This document shows positions 55,536 to 64,000 of a DNA stretch of 64,000 nucleotides, piece by piece. Below the pieces are notes generated by a model. The model made no database searches. It had not been told where the DNA came from and saw nothing but the letters and a program-made list of their open reading frames with translations. This DNA is from Datura wrightii (lineage: Eukaryota; Streptophyta; Magnoliopsida; Solanales; Solanaceae): positions 64,988,501-65,052,500 of the forward strand of contig JASDFA010000003.1 of NCBI GenBank assembly GCA_035772735.1. The letters are read 5' to 3'. Numbering within the stretch: position 1 is the first letter of the stretch; the number at the start of each line of letters is the position of its first letter. Both the position numbers and the translations under genes were made by a program.

Positions 55536-58387
55536 TGTCACGCCCCGCCTTGGGGGGTATGACTGGCACCTAGTGCCCTACTAGGACCTGACCTGCTGGA
55601 CTGCTAAGCCTGGGCACATCTGGTGCCTGGCTGGCTCTAACTCATATTTCTGGAAACAAAGGGCTATATAACGGCTGTAAATACAGCCCCCGGCCCGTTG
55701 GCCTATAGCCTTCTGTACCTGTACTAGCAGCTGACCAGAAACATACTAATTCAGAGGAACCTATGCGGGCCGACAAGGCCACCATGCTGTCTAGTTATCT
55801 GAAACTCAATCATAACGCATGAAAAGAACTACGTGACCGGCAAGGTCACCACTACTGGCAAACTATGGCCCCACACGGCCAAAGTAAAAGAAAGCAAGAA
55901 TACTGGCAACTAAACAACTGCACGGCCTCACACGACCGGCTCATCTGACCACAGGGAATATATAGACGGCAAGCCTCTAAGAATAGCAATAGAAATGATC
56001 GGGACAGGGCCCCGACCTACCGGTGCTGTAAAACAAAAGAACTGAAATACACCTCTGGAATTCAGTCTCCGGATGACAGGAGCTGAATACCCGACTGCTG
56101 ACAGAAAGTTACGTAGTGTCACCTGCTCGTCTGTAAGTACCTGCAGGCAAGTAATGCAGCACCCCATCGGGCGTCAGTACCGCTGATACTGAGTATGTAA
56201 AGCAATAACTGAAGCAAAATCTGAATACAATAATATAACTGAAGAAACTGAAGTAGAGAGAATAGACTAACTGTCTGATAATGTAAATCATACCTTCTCT
56301 CAATCTTTACTGGGAAGGATAAGAGTCATACCTGGAAACGTATCGTGCTACTGCTGATATACTTGTATCTAACATAACATGGTATAACATGAAATAACAT
56401 AACATAGCACACACAAACCTTACCCGGCCCCCATAAGCCGGGAGGTACAATCAACACAGAATCTATACCCCTACCCCGGTCATCCCATCTCCTATACTGG
56501 CTGTAAGCATCCTGCCGGTCCCTTGGGTATGCACTTGGGCTCGCTGAGCCCCTGACTATAACTGCATCTGAGTCCGGAGGACTCCTGAATCTGCACCCGG
56601 GCGTATCCGCTCGACTGGGGTGTGTAAGGGCCGATCAAGGCATAAATATGGGGAAAAACTGGCATCCCATCTTCGTCCCCTGGCGGGATGGCATGCCACT
56701 CCGTAGAGTGACGTATCCTCGTCCTCTGGTGGACAAGTCGATACAGCTATTAACCCTGGGCGGTCATGGATGCTAGGTAATCCAACCCCAAACAATACAA
56801 CGGTCTCGTCTGGTAACACTGTCTGTGTATCTCACATGCTGAGGCTAATAGGGGTAAAGTATCATATATATTACATGCTGAGCTAATGATAGTAATCTGT
56901 ATGTATTTAATACATGCTAAGGCAGGTAAAGACGTATAAATATGAGTATAGTCTCCTGCCGGGCTGTACTGGAGCAAATGCTATATAAGACAATGTTTCT
57001 GCTGAAAACTCTGCTGTTTACTAAGTTTCTGTATACACTTTATGCTGGACTAGTAATAGAAATGTGTACATACTTAATACATGCTGAGGCTAGAAGTAAT
57101 ATATATGTATGTACGAATATAGTCTTCTGCCAGACTATACTGAGGCTAATGCTGAACATGATATAGACTTCCTGCTGAAACTATGCTGTATACTGATTTT
57201 CTATAGTAACATGAGTTACTATTCCTGACATACTTTCTAAACTTATTTTAGTCTACTATTCTATGTCGGAAATGCTTTATGGATACTATACTACGCCGCA
57301 GGGTTTCAACTGAACACAACAATATCTTAACGTAGCATATTACATCACATACTGATAGGTCTCGTACACGTTACAGCCCAATGCTTCTCATGTTGTACCA
57401 ATGTTCATAATAACGCAATACTGAACTATACTGTATCTGAGATATTATCTGACTGTCTGCCTATACTGTAACTGAGATATCATCTGACTATCTGATATTG
57501 CTTTACTAACTTGATTCTGAGTATATGTATATCATAATATCATAAAAACATGCTTACTAAATTCAAACTGGACTTAGTGCTCGACTTATAAGTTCTTTCT
57601 TCTGTACATCACACTATCTATCGTACTGGATTACTAACTTGCCGAAGGAATTAGCTTTACATACCTTATCCTTGAATTATTCGTCTGTCGGACGAGGCTC
57701 GGCCGGTACTTCAACTGTTTTCTCCCAACTGCATTCATAAACATATCAATTAACACTAAATACAACTTTACTTCAAAAGGCAACGTCACTTTCGATATAG
57801 TTTATAGCCTAAACTTAGGCTTATCGAAAGACGGCTAGAAACTCGCTATTTTTCAGCGGTCTAGAAGGGAGAAATATTCACTTCACAGCTAGGAACACAT
57901 AGACACTAATTTAGAGCAATTCCACTTACCTTGGCTCGGTGGCTCGACGATTCGTCGGCCGTATTTTACGAAACTGAATCCGTAGGAATGCTCTCTGCTG
58001 CTGAATACTTCGGTATCTTGGATTAATTTGAGTTTGGGCAGCGTTTGGCAGCATAATCGGACGGAAATTAATTAATTTCCTTCGTCCCTCTCTGCTCTCT
58101 ACGTTTTCTAGAAATTTTTATAAGTTTCTATCATTTAAAACCGAAGTGGGGCTTTATATACTTGGGCCTGGACAAGGCCAACGTGTCACGGAGCCAACGC
58201 GGAGGCTCCTCCTCCGTGACACGCTGCCATCGCGTAGGGGCTCTGCCTCGGCTCCTTCCGCGATGGTTCAACAGGCTTCTCGTCTGATCTTTTCCCGGGC
58301 CTTTCTCCAACACGTATGGCCTTCAAATATGCTTAACCAACGTGGGAATAGGTTATCTAAGTGCCGGGAATTCTACGGGGTGTAACA
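55536..58387 (-). repeat. 5' LTR of element E
   Basis: 2852 bp and the same ends as the 3' LTR. By eye most differences between the two are transitions. It includes the TATA box at 58153-58160 and the dyad module at 58179-58266. Confidence 0.95.
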
Positions 58388-58392
58388 TCTTT

Positions 58393-58955
58393 GCTTCCCC
58401 CAATAATGAGAATGGAAATAATGTAAGCCGCACATAGTCGGATGATACTCCAACGGGAATGTAAGTGTCACTTATCTCCAAAAAGTTTTGGAGATGTTGT
58501 TGTTGATCTTCATGAGGGAGACCTGTGAATTGCCCGATGGTGTGCAACAACTGCATCATATTATGTTTAAGCTCGAACCTCCCTCCTGGCTCTAGTCTGC
58601 GAATACTACATGTAACATTATTTTCATGTGGGATTGCCACTTTGCGGACCGGCCTTGCTGCCATCTCCTCGATCACTAAAACTGCCCTTACAAGTGGTGG
58701 ATTCTGTTGCTGCTCTAGAATTGCCTGTCTTAGAAACTGCAACTTCTTCTCTAGAGCTTCCCTTGTTTGGCGATGAAATTGTCTCTCCAGCTCTATAAAT
58801 GAATCCATCAGCCCCTTATCTCTTGCCAGCGTTAGAAAAAAATTCAATACCTGCAAGAGAGAGGCTAAGACCAAGTTGTCAGCACTTATATTGAATTTGT
58901 AAACTAACACTAAGAAAATAAATTTACCAATTGCCAGTCCCCGGCAACGGCACCA
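58393..58955 (-). pseudogene. Athila F gag N-terminal part and primer site
   Basis: An open stretch from 58910 covers an N-terminal coiled region (RQTREALEKKLQFLRQAILE) and the Athila capsid start (FELKHNMMQLLHTIGQFTGL, DTYIPVGVSSDYVRLTLFPF). It is cut by element E right after SLLGEAK. The start at 58910 is uncertain because the leader carries no clear signal. The primer site TGGTGCCGTTGCCGGGGAC (58955-58937) is of the tRNA-Asp type known for Athila, with one difference from the common TGGCGCC form. Confidence 0.85.
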
Positions 58956-58961
58956 AAAACT

Positions 58962-60015
58962 TACTCGACTCCAAAACTACACGCAAGTGCACGTGGTCGT
59001 ACAAGTAGTAAAGTGGCTTTATTTCAAGCCAAGTATCGATCCCACAGGGACTGAACTACGGTATTAATTAACTTAAGCATCAATAAACGATATCTCCATG
59101 AATGCAGACAACCAAATAAATAGTGTTTTATGAGTTAAGATCACTAAGTAATAAGAATCTAAGTCTAGATTATAATTTGAGTCTAAATAATAGCAATGAA
59201 CAAGATGAAGTTAAGGAAGGCATGAAGGGATGTACTTTATTAATTCAATTCAGCTAATCTTCTCTTCGGTTGCTAGTCAGGAATTAATTGCCTATGGATT
59301 GGATCTTTCGACTCCTGTCCAATTAAAGAATCATGAAACCTTATTCTACATTTCTGTCATATAAGAATCTCATGCTCTAGCCATACATAACCGATTCCAT
59401 AATTGACTAATAAGACTTTCAGATATATTTCTATTCTGAATGTAAATCAATTCTCAATTTTCTCAACTAAGAAAAGATCATATCCTACCAATTCACATCT
59501 GTCCAATTTCTTTCCTTTTCAAAATCAAAATTGGATTTCTAAGATATACATTAACATTGGCCAACCATTAATGCAGTAAAAACAAGAATTGATAGAACAG
59601 CCATTGAAGAAAAGATGAAAACTGAAATGATCGATAATTACATTCCTCTACAATTATCCTTAACCTCAACAAGAAGTGAATTAGCCACTCCTTTGTGAAG
59701 TAAACATCTTCAAATAAGTAGAATTCATACAAACAATTGAAATTAAATAGAAAAAGGAAGAGATTAACCCTAGAATTTTCGTCCTCTCAACTGCCTGTAA
59801 CCCATGTTCTTGCTCCACCAAGTCAGAATGTTTAAAATAAAACCTAAGTGTGCTATTTATACTATTGAGAATTTTTCCCAGAATAACAAGCAACGTGGCA
59901 CGGAGTGTATCGCGGAGCATTCCCTCCGTGCCACGGGACTATCGCGGAACCCCACTGGAAGTCGGCTCCCAAGTAATTGCACCTCACCGTGGCACGGCTT
60001 GTATCGCGGAGCCTT
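58962..60015 (-). repeat. 5' LTR of Athila F, main part
   Basis: It aligns with 39187 to about 40240. The inner end has TA where TG is expected. Identity is near 94% in the first 280 bases by eye. It breaks off at 60015 inside the second 68-bp module (GCGGAGCCTT, then unrelated sequence); its beginning lies at 61007-61275 in reverse orientation. Confidence 0.9.
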
Positions 60016-60019
60016 AGAA

Positions 60020-60510
60020 TTTTCTGAGAACTGCTTCCTTCATCTAAAGTAAGATGGGATCTTCATCCTGTCTGGACTTAACCTCCACAACTAAAGAGGA
60101 ATCTGACCCGCTCTACATTACTACACCACCCTCACTCGAATCCACCAACTGTACTCCCAATCAGGCTAGCCTGTGAATATATTTAGCCAACTCATTTTTG
60201 CCTTCTTCTACATGGGCCACACTGCCCATAGACACTCTACTTAGGGCATCAGCCACCACATTGGCCTTGCCTGGGTGATATAACACACTTATGTTGTAGT
60301 CTTTCAGTAGTTCCAATCACCTTCTCTGACGAAGATTTAGGTCCTTCTGACTGAATATATACTAAAGACTCTTGTGATCCGTAAATACATCTACATGATA
60401 TCCATATAAGTAATGCCTCCATATCTTTAGCGCAAACACCACCATTGCCACACTCCAAGTCATGAGTTGGATAATTCTTCTCATGAACTTTGAGCTGTCT
60501 CGAGGCGTAG
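60020..60510 (-). repeat. Inverted duplication of G RNase H/linker, left arm (491 bp)
   Basis: This is the reverse complement of 61276-61766, with no difference seen in the stretches compared along its length. It includes the same RNase H frameshift (THDLECGNGG in place of an uninterrupted reading), so that lesion predates the duplication. Four bases (AGAA, 60016-60019) at the left junction match neither side. Confidence 0.9.
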
Positions 60511-61006
60511 GCTATCACTTTGCTTCGCTGCATCAGAATGCAACCGAGTCCAACTCTGGAAGCATCGCAATAAACAACCAATCCATCTGTTCCTTCTGGC
60601 AAGGTCAAAAATGGAGTGGTAGTGAGTCGAGTCTTCAACTCCTGGAAACTCTTCACACACTCGTCCAACCACTGAAATTTCACCTTCTTCTGAGTTAACT
60701 TAGTTAGTGGAGATGCTATAGAAGAGAAACCTTCCACAAACCGTTGGTAATAGCCAGCTAAGCCCAGGAAACTCCTGATTTCAGTAGGAGAGGTGGGTCT
60801 GGGCCAATCCTTCACTGCTGCTATTTTATGAGGGTCTACTTGTATTCCTTCACCCAAGACCACATGACCTAAGAAAGTCACAGACTTTAACCAAAATTCG
60901 CACTTACTGAATTTGGCAAACAGCTGGCTGTCCCTGAGTGTTTGAAGCATTACCCTTAGGTGATTTGCATGCGCTTCCTCATTTCTAGAGTATACCAGAA
61001 TGTCAT
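60511..61006 (-). pseudogene. Element G RT second half, inverted
   Basis: On the - strand: DILVYSRNEEAHANHL, LQTLRDSQLFAKFSKCEFWL, FLGHVVLGEGIQVDPHKI, RSFLGLAGYYQRFVEGFSS, KVKFQWLDECVKSF and YCDASRVGLGCILM. It continues exactly where 39186 stopped, plus the ATGAC target copy at 61002-61006. It must originally have been on the + strand after F. Confidence 0.9.
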
Positions 61007-61275
61007 TGATCTTGGACAGAATTGCATGCCCAAGTGATACTCAAATGCTTCATTTTGACTTGTTTATCTATTATTATGTGTATATTCTCATGTGATTATT
61101 TGATAAATGTGAATTTATACTAACCAACATTATTAGTGTTGTTTTGCAGGTAAAAGGAAATTTTGGAAGCTAATATATATGTTGGTGAAGTGCGGGAATG
61201 GACTTGGAAGAAAGAAGCGGAAGTTGACAAGGGAAAGTGGCAAAAATAAGGGCTTCGCGATGGAGCCGTGTCACA
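61007..61275 (+). repeat. Start of the Athila F 5' LTR, inverted
   Basis: TGATCTTGGACAG...GTGTCAC corresponds to 40689 down to about 40420 of the 3' LTR. About 175 bp of LTR (counterpart of 40241-40416) are absent between this piece and 60015. The junction at 61275/61276 shares CTAC with both sides. Confidence 0.85.
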
Positions 61276-61798
61276 CTACGCCTCGAGACAGCTCAAAGTT
61301 CATGAGAAGAATTATCCAACTCATGACTTGGAGTGTGGCAATGGTGGTGTTTGCGCTAAAGATATGGAGGCATTACTTATATGGATATCATGTAGATGTA
61401 TTTACGGATCACAAGAGTCTTTAGTATATATTCAGTCAGAAGGACCTAAATCTTCGTCAGAGAAGGTGATTGGAACTACTGAAAGACTACAACATAAGTG
61501 TGTTATATCACCCAGGCAAGGCCAATGTGGTGGCTGATGCCCTAAGTAGAGTGTCTATGGGCAGTGTGGCCCATGTAGAAGAAGGCAAAAATGAGTTGGC
61601 TAAATATATTCACAGGCTAGCCTGATTGGGAGTACAGTTGGTGGATTCGAGTGAGGGTGGTGTAGTAATGTAGAGCGGGTCAGATTCCTCTTTAGTTGTG
61701 GAGGTTAAGTCCAGACAGGATGAAGATCCCATCTTACTTTAGATGAAGGAAGCAGTTCTCAGAAAAGAAATAGAAGCTTTCTCCAAAGGGGGTAGTTT
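61276..61798 (+). pseudogene. Element G RNase H C-terminus and linker (right arm of the inverted duplication)
   Basis: In pieces this reads YASRQLKVHEKNYPTHDLE, then after a frameshift VFALKIWRHYLYGYHVDVFT, then GQGQCGG-type frame debris, VADALSRVSMGSVAHVEE and SSLVVEVKSRQDEDP, ending with the linker KEIEAFSKG. Bases 61276-61766 are mirrored at 60020-60510. Confidence 0.85.
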
Positions 61799-62079
61799 GG
61801 ATACTTAGCTACAAACTCAGCAATATCTTTTTTCATGCCGTTCCACTAGTAAATATCCCATAAATCACAGTACATCTTAGTAGCACCAGGGTGAATGGAA
61901 TACCAGGGTAGATTATATGTACTGGAGGTCGGTGAGTTGAGACAACAGATATTGGCTGAAGCGCATAGTTCTAGATATTCCATTCACCCTGGTGCTACTA
62001 AGATGTACTGTGATTTATGGGATATTTACTAGTGGAACGGCATGAAAAAAGATATTGCTGAGTTTGTAGCTAAGTATCC
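61799..62079. repeat. Perfect 104-bp inverted repeat with 73-bp spacer
   Basis: The left arm 61799-61902 is the exact reverse complement of the right arm 61976-62079. The right arm is the genuine integrase zinc-binding region of G (RYSIHPGATKMY); the left arm is a copy placed backwards, replacing roughly 16-18 bases present at that point in B. A transcript would fold into a long hairpin. Confidence 0.95.
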
Positions 62080-62725
62080 GAACTGCCAGTAAGTAAAGGT
62101 GGAACACCAGAGACCAGGAGGTATGAATCAGGATATCAGTATACCCACATGGAAGTGGGAAGAAATAAACATGGACTTCGTTATGGGTCTACCTCGTACT
62201 CGTCGGCAACATGACTCTATCTGGGTAGTAGTGGACTAGATGACTAAGTCAGCATATTTCCTCCCAGTTAAAACCATAGATTCAGCTGAGGACTATGCTA
62301 GACTTTATATTTGGGAGCTAATCAGACATCATGGGGTGCCCTTGTCCATTATTTCAGACAAAGGTACCCAATTCACCTCTCACTTCAGGAAGTCTTTTCA
62401 GAAAGGACTTGGTACCCAGGTCAAGCTCAGTACAACTTTTTTCTGATAGACAGATGGATAAGCTGAGTGGACTATTCAGACCTTAGAAGATATGCTCAGA
62501 GCGTGTGCAATCGATTTTAAGGGTAATTGGGATGACCATTTGCCTCTTATCGAGTTTGCGTACAACAACAGCTATCACTCTAGAATTCAGATGGCCCCAT
62601 TTGAGACATTTTATGGTAGGCAGTGTAGATCCCCTATAGGATGATTTGAGGTTGGCGAAGCAACCGTGATAGGGCCAGACTCGATTCATGAAGCTATGTA
62701 GAAGGTACAGCTCATCAGAGAGAGA
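61903..62725 (+). pseudogene. Element G integrase
   Basis: The zinc-binding part carries YPNCQ where CPNCQQ is usual, so the first Cys is lost, followed by TAA. The core keeps the Asp of INMDFVMGL and the Asp of ISDKGTQF; near 62460 the usual GQAERT Glu is replaced (DKLSGLFRP frame with stops). Stops occur near 62238 and 62446, and near 62698. Upstream, the linker is disturbed by the 104-bp inverted repeat. Confidence 0.85.
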
Positions 62726-63230
62726 TTGAAAACAGCTCAGAGCCATCAAAAATCTTATGCAGATGTGAGAAGAAGAGAATTGGAGTTCGCTGTGAAAGAT
62801 AGGGTTTCTCTAAAACTTTCACCCACGAAAGGGGTGATGAGATTTAGGAAGAAGGGAAAACTCAGTCCAGGATATGTGGGACCCTATAGGATTCTGAGGT
62901 GGATTGGTAAGGTAGCTTACGAGTTGGAGTTACCTTCAGAGTTAGCAGTCGTGTACCCAGTCTTCCATGTGTCCCTACTAAAGAAGTGCATTGGTGATCC
63001 AACTTCAGTCGTTCCATTGGATAGTGTGGAGATAAAGGATAATCTCTCTTACGAAGAGGTTCCAGTTCAGATCCTTGACCATTAGGTTCGTAAGCTGAGA
63101 AACAAAGAAACCGCTTCGGTGAATGTTTTGTGGAGGAATCAGCTAGTTGAGGGAGCCACATGGGAAGCAGAAGCTGACATGATGGCCAGATACCCTCACT
63201 TGTTCTCTCCTAGTTCAGATCCAGTACTAG
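62726..63230 (+). pseudogene. Element G integrase C-terminus and chromodomain
   Basis: An open stretch reads RRRELEFAVKDRVSLKLS, RKKGKLSPGYVGPYRIL, YELELPSELAVVYPVFHVSL, GDPTSVVPLDSVEIKDNLSY, EEVPVQILDH, then a TAG where Gln is usual. Then VRKLRNKE and VNVLWRNQLVEGATWEAEAD-MARYPHLF follow: the Tekay/Del chromodomain. It is the best preserved part of G. Confidence 0.9.
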
Positions 63231-63450
63231 GTACTAAGTCTTTCTCAGCATTCTGTTCAGTTTCGTACTCATCAGCTCTATTTAGATTCTCGGTGTATAT
63301 TCTAGATGCACCAACTCTATTAGTGCAATTAAATCAGTTTGGAGTCAGTTACTCCTCCAAAAATTAGTTCATACTCTCAGTTTGGGAATTTCAGCTCCTT
63401 CCCTATTTTTAGCCTTCATTCGAGGACGAATGATTCCAAGGGGGAGATAT
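63231..63450 (+). other. 3' untranslated part and polypurine tract of element G
   Basis: T-rich non-coding sequence is followed by CGAGGACGAATG and the polypurine tract AAGGGGGAGATAT directly before the LTR. The same block precedes the other Tekay-like 3' LTRs. Confidence 0.8.
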
Positions 63451-64000
63451 TGTAACACCCTGGAACTTTCCTAGACCGGACTCAAATACTTTAAGAAAAT
63501 GCAGAAGGAAAACCAGAAAAGTTTGCCTCACACGACTCACAGAATGGGCCGTGGTTATCACCAATGGACCGTTGTATGAGCCATTAATGCTCAGTCAACC
63601 ACTCCCTCCAAGAAATAACGGGTGGAACAAATGGTCGTGGAAGCTTCCAACGAGCCGTTGTTCACACTCGTTGTCAGAAGCAGTGGTCAAAACGGGAGGA
63701 GAGAACGGACCATTGAATAGTCCAACGGGTCGTTGTATCTTCCGTTGTTTAGAGGCCCAGTTTCCCTACCCATTTCAATGAGAGGAACCAACGATCCGTT
63801 GGTACTCCCAACGAGTCATTGTAACCTCCCGTGGTCTCATTCCATTAAGTCCAGCCTCAGAGATCTGATCCAATGAGGGCTTCCAATGGACCGTTGTTTG
63901 AATCAACAGCCCATTCTGAGGCCCGTTGTTCGACATCGGGCAGTTTTCAATTCTTTCTGCTTGGGGTATTTTAGTACTTTCCCAGCTCCTTAGTCTTAAA
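63451..64000 (+). repeat. 3' LTR of element G, first 550 bp (cut by window end)
   Basis: It begins TGTAACACCCTGG and aligns with 34231 onward. It repeats the CAACG...CGTTG palindrome array. The end of G and its second target copy lie outside the window. Confidence 0.9.

Larger units (their letters stand above)
48197..58387 (-). mobile_element. Element E: recent non-autonomous Tekay-like LTR element
   Basis: A complete 10.2 kb element with two LTRs of 2853 and 2852 bp, a perfect TCTTT duplication, a perfect tRNA-Met primer site and a long polypurine tract. The LTRs differ at about 47 positions and one 1-bp indel by eye, or about 98.3% identity, so it is the youngest datable insertion here. 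The internal region holds only decayed fragments of gag, RNase H and integrase in the - direction and no usable gene. It must have been moved by proteins from another element. It is inserted in Athila gag. Confidence 0.95.
39187..61275 (-). mobile_element. Element F: Athila-lineage Ty3/gypsy retrotransposon with third ORF
   Basis: Reading leftwards: 5' LTR (58962 to 60015, its start displaced to 61007-61275 by an inversion), tRNA-Asp-type primer site, gag, protease, RT, RNase H, integrase, a third ORF and the 3' LTR (39187-40689). Protease, RT and integrase motifs and the primer site are typical of Athila. Element E splits its gag. The LTRs are about 95% identical over the parts compared. The genes hold only a few stops and two frameshifts, so F is much better preserved than G. 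Confidence 0.9.
34231..64000 (+). mobile_element. Element G: Tekay/Del chromovirus, interrupted by F and E
   Basis: G comprises a 5' LTR (34231-36708), primer site, gag, protease, the first half of RT up to 39186, then after F a rearranged RT/RNase H segment, integrase, chromodomain, polypurine tract and the beginning of a 3' LTR (63451 to window end). By eye its LTRs differ at roughly 10-15% of positions over the first few hundred bases, so it is older than F and E. Stops, a gag frameshift and an inversion inactivate it. Confidence 0.9.

Overview
This window looks like a stretch of intergenic heterochromatin from a large, repeat-rich eudicot genome. The two retroelement lineages present, Ty3/gypsy Tekay/Del chromoviruses and Athila, would fit a large Solanaceae genome such as pepper, but that species guess is inference only. 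I found no ordinary host gene, tRNA, rRNA or CRISPR array. Nearly every base can be assigned to LTR retrotransposons nested inside one another; letters A to H and S name them below.

Layout. H is the oldest element: a fossil gypsy element on the + strand, from 27490 to 34230, with a hAT-type MITE at 29897-30308. B (+ strand Tekay/Del) sits in the 5' LTR of H and occupies 4885-27489 apart from later insertions. A (- strand Tekay/Del, 1-4884, cut by the window edge) is inserted in the pol gene of B. S, a 4.3 kb solo LTR (6871-11202), is inserted in the chromodomain region of B. C (- strand, 12994-26249 in two pieces) is inserted in the 3' LTR of B, and D (+ strand, 13160-23174, complete with both LTRs) is inserted in C. 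On the right, G (+ strand Tekay/Del, 34231 to beyond 64000) is inserted in the probable 3' LTR of H. F (- strand Athila, 39187 to about 61275) is inserted at the reverse transcriptase active-site codons of G, and E (- strand Tekay-like, 48197-58387) is inserted in the gag gene of F. Target-site duplications were read for S, C, D, E, F and the MITE, so most boundaries are exact. LTR divergence follows the nesting order: G about 85-90% identity, F about 95%, E about 98.3%.

Coding state. No element is intact. D, G and F keep long recognisable gag or pol frames broken mainly by nonsense codons of the C-to-T type, and several catalytic or zinc-binding residues are lost by G-to-A changes, as expected from deamination of methylated DNA. 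D and E share the same decayed gag/protease/RT region, so the family seems to have moved while already defective, using proteins from other elements.

Most unusual points. (1) A 68-bp dyad-rich module with a 94-bp period occurs three times just upstream of the TATA box in the Athila LTR and twice more inside Athila upstream of its third ORF. It recurs just upstream of the TATA box in the LTR of the unrelated Tekay-like E, with related motifs at the same place in D. (2) The G/F junction has been rebuilt by an inverted duplication with 491-bp arms, and a second, perfect 104-bp inverted repeat lies next to it. (3) The LTRs of D are nearly identical in the middle but clearly diverged at both ends.
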